Part shown: piece after piece, positions 7,916 to 15,994 of the stretch | How the letters are laid out: the number at the start of each line of letters is the position of its first letter | Numbering within the stretch: position 1 is the first letter of the stretch | Notes under the pieces: model-generated | What the model saw: only the letters and a program-made list of their open reading frames with translations | Told to the model about the DNA's origin: nothing | The model's database searches: none | Position numbers and translations under genes: made by a program | Assembly (NCBI RefSeq): GCF_049608145.1 | Contig: NZ_JBMYXF010000002.1 | Span: 62,001-126,000, forward strand | DNA from: Halocynthiibacter sp049608145 | Lineage (GTDB): Bacteria > Pseudomonadota > Alphaproteobacteria > Rhodobacterales > Rhodobacteraceae | DNA length: 64,000 nt | Reading direction: 5' to 3'

Positions 7916-8890
7916 TTACCCTCCACCAATCAGAACCCCCGCCGCAAACACAAGCGCGCCCCCCAGAACCACCTGAAACGCCGCGCGCAGAAACGGGGTA
8001 TCCATAAATTTGTTTTGGATCCACGCAATCGCCCAAAGTTCGATAAACACCACAAGAATGGCAATGGTTGTCGCGGTGTAAAAATCGGTGATCAAATAGG
8101 GCAACGCATGCCCAAGGCCACCAACAGTCGTCATAATGCCCGAGGCAAAACCGCGTTTTACGGGTGACCCGCGCCCGGACAATTCGCCATCATCAGAGGC
8201 GGCTTCGGTAAAGCCCATGGAAATCCCCGCCCCGACAGAGGCGGCCAGCCCAACCAGAAAAGTCGTCCATGTGTCCCCGGTCGCAAAAGCCACCGCAAAG
8301 ATCGGCGCAAGCGTGGACACGGATCCGTCCATCAGCCCCGCAAGGCCGGGTTGCACCCAGGTCAGCACAAATTGACGATGTGCGGCGCGATTTTCTTCTG
8401 CGCCCTCCCCTTCAGCAAGATTTTCCTGCATCTCTTCCGCACGGTTTTCATGCCCGGCCTCAGCGGCGGCAAGGTCGTTCAGCAATTGCCGGGTCTCGGC
8501 ATCCGAACTGTGTTGCGCGGCTTTTGTGTAAAACGTCGCCGCATCATGTTCCATGCGCACGGCCTCGGCCCGCATGCGATCAAGCGACAGGTTTTCCATC
8601 AACCAAACCGGGCGGCGCGCATAAAACCCCGATACATGTTCACGTCGGATCAGCGGAATCACATCACCATAGCGTTTCTGATGCATCGCAATCAGCGCCC
8701 GGTGGTGATCATCTTCCTCAGCCGCCATTTCATCAAACATAGCAGCACTTTGGGCGAAGTCCGGACGAAGACGTTGGGCATACAGGCGATAAATACGCGC
8801 ATCATCTTCTTCTGATGAAATCGCCAAAGCAAGAATTTCCTGCTCGGTCAGATCTGTGAAACGTCTGCGGTTCATACGGCCGGAAAACAT
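7916..8890 (-). CDS. mbfA: Membrane-bound ferritin, Er-VIT fusion (MbfA)
   Basis: Fusion of an erythrin/rubrerythrin-like ferritin domain (residues about 10-160) and a VIT1-type membrane domain (about 175-324). The ferritin part shows carboxylate ligands in SSEEDDARIY and in two ExxH sites (EEDDHH and EAGHEN). The membrane part has about five helices, the first around TWTTFLVGLAASVGAG. In Agrobacterium and Bradyrhizobium MbfA exports iron from the cytoplasm and protects against peroxide and iron stress under Irr control. An Irr-type element lies 15 bp upstream of the start. The length of 324 residues is normal for the family. Confidence 0.92.
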   Translation of the reverse strand: MFSGRMNRRRFTDLTEQEILALAISSEEDDARIYRLYAQRLRPDFAQSAAMFDEMAAEEDDHHRALIAMHQKRYGDVIPLIRREHVSGFYARRPVWLMENLSLDRMRAEAVRMEHDAATFYTKAAQHSSDAETRQLLNDLAAAEAGHENRAEEMQENLAEGEGAEENRAAHRQFVLTWVQPGLAGLMDGSVSTLAPIFAVAFATGDTWTTFLVGLAASVGAGISMGFTEAASDDGELSGRGSPVKRGFASGIMTTVGGLGHALPYLITDFYTATTIAILVVFIELWAIAWIQNKFMDTPFLRAAFQVVLGGALVFAAGVLIGGG

Positions 8891-8904
8891 GCTGCACCCT
8901 ATCT

Positions 8905-8919
8905 TTAGAATGATTCTAA
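8905..8919. promoter_or_regulatory. Iron control element (Irr box) upstream of mbfA
   Basis: TTAGAATGATTCTAA is a 7-1-7 perfect palindrome and matches the rhizobial iron control element core (TTTAGAA-N3-TTCTAA). It sits 15 bp from the mbfA start codon, where Irr binding would block transcription under low iron. The element is seen; control by Irr is inferred from mbfA in other alphaproteobacteria. Confidence 0.75.
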
Positions 8920-8978
8920 GTTATCAATTTTTTTCCGAATTGAAAGTGAAAAATTTGCGGAGCCCCTTGCAATCTGAA

Positions 8979-8991
8979 CTAAACGGTTTAG
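8979..8991. promoter_or_regulatory. TetR-type operator candidate 1
   Basis: CTAAACGGTTTAG is a 6-1-6 perfect palindrome, centred 23 bp from a second near-identical site and upstream of the small secreted peptide gene. The palindrome is seen directly; binding by the nearby TetR protein is inferred. Confidence 0.6.
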
Positions 8992-9001
8992 ATCAAGTGT
9001 A

Positions 9002-9014
9002 CCAAACAGTTTAG
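9002..9014. promoter_or_regulatory. TetR-type operator candidate 2
   Basis: CCAAACAGTTTAG matches the CTAAAC-N-GTTTAG site upstream with one mismatch. It ends 6 bp before the ribosome binding site (GGAAAGGAG, 9021-9029) of the 48-residue peptide gene, a position where a bound repressor would block transcription. Confidence 0.55.
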
Positions 9015-9035
9015 TTCACTGGAAAGGAGTTGAAC

Positions 9036-9182
9036 ATGACTTTTATCCGTACCGCCCTTGCCATCGCTCTGGTCGCCGCCCTGTCGGTTCCCGCAACTGC
9101 ATCCCCAGTCGGATACAGCTTGTTTCCGACATTGACCTGGCCCGATGCATCATCCCCGGCCGAGCCGGGCGACGGCAAATAA
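9036..9182 (+). CDS. Small secreted peptide, 48 residues, unknown function
   Basis: Short ORF supported by a strong Shine-Dalgarno (GGAAAGGAG, 9021-9029), an N-terminal signal peptide (MTFIRTALAIALVAALSVPATA) with Ala-x-Ala-type cleavage near residue 22, and a good terminator directly downstream. The predicted mature peptide is about 26 residues, aromatic then acidic/proline-rich (SPVGYSLFPTLTWPD...PAEPGDGK). I do not recognise the family. Two palindromes upstream match a third ahead of the TetR gene, so all three sites could be read by the same repressor. A terminator separates it from the TetR gene, so it is a one-gene transcript. Confidence 0.7.
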   Translation: MTFIRTALAIALVAALSVPATASPVGYSLFPTLTWPDASSPAEPGDGK

Positions 9183-9207
9183 CAGCATCCTCATCCCTGA
9201 GGAACCT

Positions 9208-9236
9208 GGCGGCGGGGTAATCCTGCCGCCTTTTTT
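9208..9236 (+). terminator. Intrinsic terminator of the small peptide gene
   Basis: GGCGGC (9208-9213) pairs with GCCGCC (9225-9230), loop of 11 nt, followed directly by six T. It ends the peptide transcript before the TetR promoter. Confidence 0.85.
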
Positions 9237-9261
9237 GTCCCTTTAGAAAGCTTGTTGAAAG

Positions 9262-9273
9262 TGAACTGTTTCG
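9262..9273. promoter_or_regulatory. TetR-type operator candidate 3, upstream of the tetR gene
   Basis: TGAACTGTTTCG is an imperfect version of the CTAAAC-N-GTTTAG palindrome found twice upstream. It lies 37 bp before the TetR start codon, in the expected promoter zone, and suggests autoregulation. Confidence 0.45.
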
Positions 9274-9310
9274 TTTATACTGCTGCGATCTGACACATGA
9301 AGGATTGAAA

Positions 9311-9934
9311 ATGGACGGCACCACCGAAGCCACCCGCAAGGGACGCAAATATGATGACGTGCTGACCGGCGCGCAGACTGTGTTCATGCGAGACGGATTT
9401 GATGGCGCAAGTGTGGATGACATTGCCCGCGAAGCCGGCGTATCCAAAGCAACGCTTTACAGCTATTTTCCTGACAAACGCATATTGTTCCTGGAAATCG
9501 TTCGGGAACAATGCCTGGCCCAGGCCGACGCTGCGTTTTGTGGCAACATTATCAACGCCCCCGCCCGCGAAGCGCTGACACAGGCCGCTGATATTCTGGT
9601 GCGCTTCCTGGTTTCCCCTCTGGCCATTTCGATGCACAACCTTATCCATGGCGAAGCCAGACGTTTTCCCGAACTGGCACAAAAGTTTTACGCCATGGGC
9701 CCTGAAATGGCCTGCAACCGGATCATCGATCTGTTTGAAGTTCTCGTCGAACGCGGGGAACTGGAAATTGACGACATGCCCCTGGCCGCAGATCAACTGG
9801 CCGGGCTGTGTAAGGCTGATCTCTGGGTGAAATGCTGTCTGCATATGGAAAGCAATCCAACCGAAGAAGAAATTCAGCGCGTCGTAATCGGCGCAGTGGA
9901 AACCTTCTTGGCCCGCTACGGCACCCGAAACTGA
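9311..9934 (+). CDS. TetR/AcrR-family transcriptional regulator
   Basis: Repressor of 207 residues. The N-terminal helix-turn-helix spans residues 33-53 (ASVDDIAREAGVSKATLYSYF); the C-terminal half is an all-helical ligand and dimer domain of the AcrR C-terminal type. ATG at 9311 is preceded by an AAGGA box; an in-frame TTG at 9305 is less likely. No efflux pump lies next to it. The only neighbour with matching palindromes is the small secreted peptide gene upstream. Such regulators often control RND pumps elsewhere in the genome, so the local target may not be the only one. The ligand is unknown. Confidence 0.88.
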   Translation: MDGTTEATRKGRKYDDVLTGAQTVFMRDGFDGASVDDIAREAGVSKATLYSYFPDKRILFLEIVREQCLAQADAAFCGNIINAPAREALTQAADILVRFLVSPLAISMHNLIHGEARRFPELAQKFYAMGPEMACNRIIDLFEVLVERGELEIDDMPLAADQLAGLCKADLWVKCCLHMESNPTEEEIQRVVIGAVETFLARYGTRN

Positions 9935-9951
9935 AACCATCAAAAGGTTTC

Positions 9952-9995
9952 CCGGTGCTGCAACATGGGTGGGGGCAAGATCGTTACAGCACCGG
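9952..9995 (+). other. Hairpin downstream of tetR
   Basis: CCGGTGCTG (9952-9960) pairs perfectly with CAGCACCGG (9987-9995) around a 26-nt loop. A smaller hairpin GAAACC/GGTTTC (9933-9951) overlaps the tetR stop. No T-run follows, so this is a weak terminator candidate or a structured 3' end. Confidence 0.4.
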
Positions 9996-10125
9996 AAATA
10001 GCATCACGCTACGAATTATGTCTGTTCGCAAATCCCGGCACGCAAATGACGTCTTCGCGGTATAAATGTGGCCCTTTACGGGCGAATTGCTTGCTTTTGA
10101 ACCAATCCGGGCGCAGGTTGTATGT

Positions 10126-10485
10126 ATGAGCAAACACACCGTTCCCCCGGCAAATCACCCGTCCCGGGGCCAGCCGGATATCCAGGCACAAATCAGTTTT
10201 CACCGGACAGAGTTGGCAGTTATTCTTTCCCTATACGGACGCATGGTCGCGGCCGGGGAATGGCGGGATTACGGGATTTCCATGTTACGCGAGGTGGCCG
10301 TATTTTCCATCTATCGCCGTGCCGCGGAAATCCCCATGTATCGCATCGAAAAACGCCCAAAGCTACGTCTGCAACAAGGGCAATACTGCATCATCGCCAT
10401 GAACGGTCAGGTTCTACGGCGCGGGCATGACCTGAAACAGGTCCTGCGGGTCCTGGAACGCAAATTGATCCGGCCGATAAATTAA
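10126..10485 (+). CDS. DUF2794 protein
   Basis: Conserved alphaproteobacterial protein of 119 residues without assigned function. The DUF2794 block runs from about residue 27 (FHRTELAVILSLYGRMVAAG) through YRIEKRPKLR to LRRGHDLKQVLRVLERK near the end. It has no signal peptide or membrane segment, so it is probably cytoplasmic. The frame opens at 10066, but the family start fits ATG at 10126. It converges on the NlpC/P60 gene with a 4-nt stop overlap, leaving no room for a separate terminator. Confidence 0.85.
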   Translation: MSKHTVPPANHPSRGQPDIQAQISFHRTELAVILSLYGRMVAAGEWRDYGISMLREVAVFSIYRRAAEIPMYRIEKRPKLRLQQGQYCIIAMNGQVLRRGHDLKQVLRVLERKLIRPIN

Positions 10486-11309
10486 AGCCGGATCCGTGCC
10501 GTCACTGGCCCATCGCCCTGCTCGGCGATACGGGCAATCGCTTCGGAAATATCTTCCCGGACAACGGCCATCGCACCCGCGTTTGCATGGATCAGCGTGT
10601 CTCCATCCAGCACCAGTGCCACATGACCTTTCCAGAACATCAGGTCATTGCGCATCGGCGTGTTGCCCATAGGCTGACCAGGCGCCAGGCCCTTTTCCTG
10701 CAAATCGCTGTCACCGGGAATGATCCGCCCGCACGCCTGAAACGCGGCCTGAACAAGCGCGGAACAATCCAGCCCGGAACGACTGTTCCCGCCCCAAAGG
10801 TAGTCGGTGCCCAGCAAGGTTTCTGCCACTGAAGCCGGGTCGTCAAAACGAAAATCAAGTGGCGCGATATGTTGCAGCGGCACCCAGAACCCGTCATGGG
10901 TTTTGCCGTATTTTTCGACGGTTTCAACAATGGCAAGCTCTGCCCCCAGGGACAAAAGCGCATGATCCGCAGACTTAAAATCGGCTTCTGCATATAGATG
11001 GCTTGCCGGGGCAATGACCCAATGGGTGGTCTCGCAATCCGCGCCCAAAGCAATGTCTGCCACATACCCACAATATCCATCGCGCAGGCTTTGCAGATAA
11101 CTAAACCCATCGTGGCTTTCGAAGACCCGCACCGCCTGACCCATCAGGATCTGGCGTTCGCGTTTGCCATCAGGTGTCGCCAGAATATCGGCCACAGGGA
11201 CCACAACCCGCATGGGCGTGCCTGAAGAGAAAACTTTTGCCTCGACCTGACCGCGCAATTCTTCAGCTGCGACGCGGGCGTTGGCAGGTGTGATACGGCG
11301 ATCCATCAC
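10482..11309 (-). CDS. C40 (NlpC/P60) peptidase with SH3-like domains
   Basis: Cell-wall peptide hydrolase of 275 residues, similar in layout to dipeptidyl-peptidase VI: two SH3-like segments (about 30-150) followed by the NlpC/P60 domain. Catalytic Cys182 is in LDCSALVQ, the general-base His229 in KGHVALV, and the third polar residue is His241 (LIHANAG). No signal peptide is visible, so it probably cleaves imported murein peptides in the cytoplasm. That matches its coupling to the M17 aminopeptidase gene, with which it shares a 4-nt overlap. The pair likely serves peptidoglycan peptide recycling. Confidence 0.85.
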   Translation of the reverse strand: MMDRRITPANARVAAEELRGQVEAKVFSSGTPMRVVVPVADILATPDGKRERQILMGQAVRVFESHDGFSYLQSLRDGYCGYVADIALGADCETTHWVIAPASHLYAEADFKSADHALLSLGAELAIVETVEKYGKTHDGFWVPLQHIAPLDFRFDDPASVAETLLGTDYLWGGNSRSGLDCSALVQAAFQACGRIIPGDSDLQEKGLAPGQPMGNTPMRNDLMFWKGHVALVLDGDTLIHANAGAMAVVREDISEAIARIAEQGDGPVTARIRL

Positions 11310-12691
11310 GCCAACCCCAACAGATCCGGCAGCGCATCCAACACCGCGCGCGTGGCCTGCCCGACCCCACCTTTCGGGCGTGCGGGTGCTGCGACAGGTT
11401 GCCAGCCATACATGTCAAAATGCACGTAAGGTTGATCTTCGCTGACGAAACGGCGCAGGAAAAGCGCCGCAGTGATCGATCCCGCAAAACCACCTTTTGG
11501 AGCATTATCAAGATCGGCAATTCCGGGTTCGATCATCGTTTCATATGGGTCATGGAAAGGCATCCGCCAAAGTGGATCGCACACTTTTTCGCCTGATTGG
11601 GCAAGACGCCAGGCCGTTTCATTATCGTCCGTATAAAACGGCACCATATCCGGCCCCACCGCAACACGGGCCGCCCCTGTCAGAGTGGCCATAGAAATGA
11701 TCAGATCCGGTTTTTCTTCATCCGCCAGCGTCAATGCATCCGCCAGTACAAGGCGCCCTTCGGCATCTGTATTATTGATCTCAACCGTCAGCCCTTTACG
11801 AGAGGTCAGAATATCCTGAGGCCGATAACTGTTTGAGGAAACTGAATTTTCCACAGCGGGGATCAACACGCGCAGACGCAGTTTTAGATCCAAAGCCATG
11901 ATCATATGCGCAAGCCCCAACACGGCCGCAGACCCGCCCATATCTTTCTTCATCAAACCCATAGACGAACCCGGTTTCAGGTTCAGCCCCCCGGTATCAA
12001 AACACACGCCTTTGCCCACAAGAACAAGGGAAGGGCCGCTGTCGCCCCAATGTAGATCCAAAAGGCGCGGCGCGCGGGAAGACGCCCGCCCGACATCATG
12101 CAGCATGGGCAGGTTTTCAGTCAGCAGATCATCACCAGAAATGACTGAAATTTCGGCCTGATGATCCTGTGCAAGGTCACGCGCCGCCTGTTCCAATTCC
12201 GCAGGGCCCATGTCGCTTGCCGGTGTGTTGATCAGATCCCGTGTCAGCACCTCGCCCGCAGCAATTGCCTCTATCCGCGCAGCATCAACACCATCTGGTG
12301 CGCATAATCTGGCTTTCGCAGCCCCCGCTGATTTGTAACGGTTGAACTGATATCCGGCCAACAACCAGCCCAGTGCAGTTTCTTCCAGCATGTCCTGGCT
12401 GTGTTCGGTTGCAATTTTCCATGACGCTGCAGGTAATTTCACAGCCAGCTGGGCAAGATGAAAGCGACCGCGGCGGCGTTTTGATGCATCCCCATAACCG
12501 GCAATCGCACCTGCAGGTCGCCCATCTGGGCCTGGCAAAACCAGAAACGTGCCCAACTTCGCTGAAAAACCGGATGCATCAGCCCAGTTTTTCTGCGCTT
12601 CGGGCAGTGTATCCAGGAACGACGGCAATGCATCGGATTCAAGAATATACAGGGGGTTTGCGTTTTTTTCTGTGCTGAACTGAAGGGACAT
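11306..12691 (-). CDS. M17 leucyl aminopeptidase family protein
   Basis: Cytosolic dimetal aminopeptidase of 461 residues. The catalytic domain shows the M17 signature NTDAEGRLVLADAL (307-320), metal-binding Lys227/Asp232 in GKGVCFDTGG, and KKDMGGSA near 248-255. The N-terminal non-catalytic domain (about 1-150) is divergent and shorter than in E. coli PepA, typical of the PepB-like alphaproteobacterial branch. It lies directly upstream of and overlaps the NlpC/P60 gene, suggesting sequential peptide breakdown. Confidence 0.9.
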   Translation of the reverse strand: MSLQFSTEKNANPLYILESDALPSFLDTLPEAQKNWADASGFSAKLGTFLVLPGPDGRPAGAIAGYGDASKRRRGRFHLAQLAVKLPAASWKIATEHSQDMLEETALGWLLAGYQFNRYKSAGAAKARLCAPDGVDAARIEAIAAGEVLTRDLINTPASDMGPAELEQAARDLAQDHQAEISVISGDDLLTENLPMLHDVGRASSRAPRLLDLHWGDSGPSLVLVGKGVCFDTGGLNLKPGSSMGLMKKDMGGSAAVLGLAHMIMALDLKLRLRVLIPAVENSVSSNSYRPQDILTSRKGLTVEINNTDAEGRLVLADALTLADEEKPDLIISMATLTGAARVAVGPDMVPFYTDDNETAWRLAQSGEKVCDPLWRMPFHDPYETMIEPGIADLDNAPKGGFAGSITAALFLRRFVSEDQPYVHFDMYGWQPVAAPARPKGGVGQATRAVLDALPDLLGLA

Positions 12692-12783
12692 GCGGGCCTC
12701 TCTGAGTGAATGCAGTCAGATTGGCCGGAGCCGTGCAAAGCCGCAAGGCGAAAGATGTGCCTTTCCGGGGTTTATGAATGGCG

Positions 12784-13161
12784 TCAGACCGACAGATCAC
12801 GATAATCCCAAACAGCCGTCAGGGATTTTTCACCGATGCGGATCATACGCGCCATTGTTGCAGCCCGTGCCGCTGGATCATTAAAATTCAGGCAATAATC
12901 AACATCAAGCGCCACCCGTGACAGGCCTGTCAGGCCAATTTTCCCAGCAAGTTCTGCAACACTGCGCGCAGAATGCTGCAATACATGTTGATCCGCGATC
13001 ACCTGAACTTCGTGAATGTCGGCTAGTTTTGTTGCCAGTTCTTCCATCGCACGGCAGATCACATCTTCAGCCCCCGCTTCCCCAAGCTGGACGTAAAGTT
13101 CTGTCATCCGGTCCGGATCAAGTCCAGGACTTTCGTTCTGGCGTAAAATTGTAACCACCAT
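12784..13161 (-). CDS. Uncharacterised protein, possibly Hpt-like
   Basis: Small helical protein of 125 residues that I do not recognise firmly. A helix-rich core with HVLQHSARSVAELAGKIG (His60-63 region) then LSRVALDVDYC loosely recalls histidine phosphotransfer domains, where a His in an amphipathic helix is phosphorylated; the GxxxL spacing is not canonical. Another segment (FNDPAARAATMARMIRIGEKS) is also amphipathic. No signal peptide or membrane segment. It sits 92 bp upstream of the M17 peptidase gene on the same strand. Reading it as a phosphotransfer protein is speculative. Confidence 0.6.
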   Translation of the reverse strand: MVVTILRQNESPGLDPDRMTELYVQLGEAGAEDVICRAMEELATKLADIHEVQVIADQHVLQHSARSVAELAGKIGLTGLSRVALDVDYCLNFNDPAARAATMARMIRIGEKSLTAVWDYRDLSV

Positions 13162-13321
13162 TTTCTTCGCCTTTTTCCCAAAGCGCCCCCACGCATCTGA
13201 TCATTGAACACATAAAACCCTACGAAAAGGTTGATGCATCACGGAATTTTCGCTCGAATTGTGCGCAACTCTCGCGTAAAAGATCGGAACCCTGTGAAAT
13301 TCAAATCCAGATGAGGTACGA

Positions 13322-13972
13322 ATGAAACACGCCAAGCTTTTGCCAGGTTATCTTGCCCAGCGCTATCACGGCTGGAAAGCAACCGCTTATGAAGATAATA
13401 AAGCCTGGTATCGCCGCCTTGCGTCCGAAGGTCAGCATCCACGTGCAATGGTCATTTCCTGCTGCGATTCGCGCGTGCATGTGACCTCTATCTTTGGGGC
13501 AGAACAGGGCGAATTTTTCATTCACCGTAACATCGCCAACCTGATCCCGCCCTATGCGCCGGATGGCGATCACCACGGTACATCCGCCGCGATTGAATAT
13601 GCGGTCAACGCATTGAAAGTTGCCCATGTGATTGTCCTTGGGCATTCCAGCTGTGGTGGTGTGGCGGGCTGTCATGACATGTGTGAAGGCCATGCGCCGG
13701 AACTGGAAGAAGCCACCAGCTTTGTGGGTCGTTGGATGGATATTCTGCGCCCCGGTTATGAACGTGTCAAAGATATTCAGGATGAAGCCGAACGCCGCAC
13801 CGCGCTGGAAAAAGAAGCTGTTCTGGTATCGCTTGAAAACCTGATGGGCTTTCCATTTGTAGCAGAAGCCGTGAAGGCCGGAGATTTGTCGATCCATGGT
13901 CTGTGGAATGACATCGGCAATGGCGGGTTGGAATGCTACGATCCCGCGACAAACGAATTTTCAGCTGTCTAG
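13322..13972 (+). CDS. Beta-class carbonic anhydrase
   Basis: Zinc enzyme of 216 residues that interconverts CO2 and bicarbonate. Zinc ligands are Cys47, His108 and Cys111, in SCCDSRVH and LGHSSCGG. The catalytic dyad Asp49-Arg51 lies in CCDSR. The N-terminus (MKHAKLLPGYLAQRYHGWK) lacks a signal peptide, so it is cytoplasmic. Length and motif order match bacterial beta-CA clade B. It is a single-gene unit; likely roles are bicarbonate supply for carboxylases and pH balance. Confidence 0.93.
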   Translation: MKHAKLLPGYLAQRYHGWKATAYEDNKAWYRRLASEGQHPRAMVISCCDSRVHVTSIFGAEQGEFFIHRNIANLIPPYAPDGDHHGTSAAIEYAVNALKVAHVIVLGHSSCGGVAGCHDMCEGHAPELEEATSFVGRWMDILRPGYERVKDIQDEAERRTALEKEAVLVSLENLMGFPFVAEAVKAGDLSIHGLWNDIGNGGLECYDPATNEFSAV

Positions 13973-14234
13973 ACGAGACGTCAGATCGTTGATCACATTC
14001 AATGCCGAGGATCCGTCCTGGGCATTTTGCATTTCCCCTGATCGAAGTGTTTACAGCGGGGATTAGAACTTTTTCCAAAAATATGTTATACACATAAAAC
14101 AAAGCCAAGACCGATTTGTATATCTGAATGCCCGCCCCATTCCTGTAGGTGGCCGCGAATTGCTGTTCAGATCTCAGTATAGTCGTCAGTAACGGGAACC
14201 TTCAGGGATCGTTGCAGACAATGACACTAACGGT

Positions 14235-14741
14235 ATGTTTAGAAGGCAGTACATTTCTATGGCGCCCGCAAAATCAACAAGCAACGATGGCTTTATCCAA
14301 CTGGTCGGCAAACTAAATCATGAATGGACCCGGGCGGAGGGATTGTTAATTCATCTCATCGCCGGACTATCCAAAACCGACCTGAGAACGGCTGCGATTT
14401 TCTTTCAAAACCAATCAGGTGCAAGCAATCGCCTGGAACTGGTCAGGCAGTTGTCAGAGCAAAAAGTGATCCCTCCGGCAGAACGGGAAGACATTCTGAC
14501 CGTCGTCAAACGCCTGCAGGGCATTCGGAAAAAGCGCAATCAACTGAGCCATTGTCTGTACAGCTTTGATCCGTCAGCCGAGATTAAACCAGACGCAATC
14601 AAGAGCTTTGCTCATCGGGAGGAACACAGCATTCCGGAACAGGCAACTGCACGGAAAAATGTGATGGCTGCGACCAAGGATTTACAAAGGATCAACAAAA
14701 GCATCTGTTTCCTGATGGGAGAATACGGCTACCCCGCGTGA
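14235..14741 (+). CDS. Uncharacterised protein with a HEPN-like RNxxxH motif
   Basis: Protein of 168 residues, or 160 if the second Met at 14259 is the start (an AGAAGG box lies 13 nt before it). It is mostly helical and ends with MGEYGYPA. The segment GIRKKRNQLSHCLY contains R-N-x-x-x-H, the catalytic pattern of HEPN ribonucleases, at the end of a predicted helix and followed by YSFDP. No nucleotidyltransferase or antitoxin partner lies next to it. It stands alone between carbonic anhydrase and asd with a terminator behind it. HEPN assignment is based on one motif and predicted helicity only. Confidence 0.6.
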   Translation: MFRRQYISMAPAKSTSNDGFIQLVGKLNHEWTRAEGLLIHLIAGLSKTDLRTAAIFFQNQSGASNRLELVRQLSEQKVIPPAEREDILTVVKRLQGIRKKRNQLSHCLYSFDPSAEIKPDAIKSFAHREEHSIPEQATARKNVMAATKDLQRINKSICFLMGEYGYPA

Positions 14742-14768
14742 TATGCACACCGCCAGCCAGACATGACA

Positions 14769-14793
14769 AAGGCCGGGAGATACCCGGCCTTTT
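14769..14793. terminator. Bidirectional terminator
   Basis: GGCCGGG (14771-14777) pairs with CCCGGCC (14783-14789) around a 5-nt loop, flanked by A on the left and T on the right. It serves both the HEPN-like gene (+) and asd (-). Confidence 0.85.
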
Positions 14794-14814
14794 CAATTCA
14801 TGCGAAAAAGCGGT

Positions 14815-15837
14815 TCAGCCTTTTTTCAGGATCTCGCGACCATAAAGTTCCGCGATTTGCACAGCGTTCAGCGCCGCGCCTTTGCGCAGGTTGTCGGATA
14901 CGCACCACAGGTTTAGGCCGTTTTCAACGGTGCTGTCCTGGCGAATGCGGCTGATGAAAGTTGCGAAATCGCCAACACATTCGATCGGGGACACATAACC
15001 ACCATCTTCGCGTTTATCGATGACCATCACGCCAGGTGCTTCGCGCAGGATGTCGCGGGCTTCGTCTTCGTCCAAGAAATCTTCAAATTCGATGTTCACG
15101 GCTTCAGAGTGGCCAACAAACACAGGCACGCGCACACAGGTCGCGGTGACTTTGATGTTTGGATCGACGATTTTCTTCGTCTCGACAACCATCTTCCATT
15201 CTTCCTTGGTCGACCCATCCTCCATGAAGACGTCGATGTGTGGAATCACGTTGAAAGCGATCTGTTTGGTGAATTTCTTTGGTGGTTTGTTGTCGGTCGG
15301 GTTGTAGATGGATTTGGTCTGATCCCAAAGCTCATCAATGGCTTCTTTGCCGCCGCCGGACACGGATTGATAGGTGCTGACCACAACGCGTTTGATGCGG
15401 GCGCGATCATGCAAAGGTTTCAACGCCACAACCATCTGCGCTGTGGAACAGTTGGGGTTTGCGATGATCATTTTGTTTTTGTAATCGGCAATCGCTTCTG
15501 GGTTTACCTCAGGTACGATCAGAGGGATCTTTGGATCATAGCGATACAAAGATGAGTTATCGATCACAAGACACCCGGCCGCAGCGGCTTTGGGTGCGTA
15601 GATTTTGGTGGCTTCGGAACCAACCGCAAACAGGGCCATGTCCCAGCCCGCGAAATCGAAGGTATCAAGGTCCTTGGTCGTGAGTGTGGTATCGCCAAAG
15701 CTGACCTCGGATCCGAGGGACCGGCGGCTTGCAAGTGCCACGATCTCATCTACAGGAAACTGGCGTTCAGCCAGAATGTTCAGCATTTCGTGACCCACAT
15801 TGCCTGTGGCGCCTACGATAGCAATTTTATACCCCAT
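14815..15837 (-). CDS. asd: Aspartate-semialdehyde dehydrogenase
   Basis: NADPH-dependent enzyme of 340 residues that reduces aspartyl-4-phosphate to aspartate semialdehyde, the branch point to lysine/diaminopimelate, threonine and methionine. The Rossmann motif GATGNVG is at residues 9-15 and the catalytic cysteine is Cys130 in NPNCSTAQ. The His-containing CVRVPVFVGHSEAVN block follows. I choose the ATG at 15837 over the GTG at 15840 because the GAGGAG box is better placed. It is monocistronic: a terminator follows and a divergent transporter gene lies upstream. Confidence 0.94.
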   Translation of the reverse strand: MGYKIAIVGATGNVGHEMLNILAERQFPVDEIVALASRRSLGSEVSFGDTTLTTKDLDTFDFAGWDMALFAVGSEATKIYAPKAAAAGCLVIDNSSLYRYDPKIPLIVPEVNPEAIADYKNKMIIANPNCSTAQMVVALKPLHDRARIKRVVVSTYQSVSGGGKEAIDELWDQTKSIYNPTDNKPPKKFTKQIAFNVIPHIDVFMEDGSTKEEWKMVVETKKIVDPNIKVTATCVRVPVFVGHSEAVNIEFEDFLDEDEARDILREAPGVMVIDKREDGGYVSPIECVGDFATFISRIRQDSTVENGLNLWCVSDNLRKGAALNAVQIAELYGREILKKG

Positions 15838-15994
15838 CACGGGACTCCTCTTTGTTTACCCCTAGCGGGCGAGAAGCGTCATAGCGCAAACCCCGCGCGC
15901 ATGGAAGAGGCGGTTTTATTCGCTTGCTGCGCCCATTGAACACATTAAGGTCGGCGAAAAGTGAACAAACACCTTATGAAACTGGGGCATTGCA

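Noticed and set aside
13301..13897. Minus-strand frame of 198 codons over the carbonic anhydrase gene
   Set aside because: Antisense shadow; the sense frame has all zinc ligands.
14086..14094. Single DnaA-box match TTATACACA
   Set aside because: An isolated 9-mer match is expected by chance in 64 kb; it lacks the flanks and phasing of the two elements reported.
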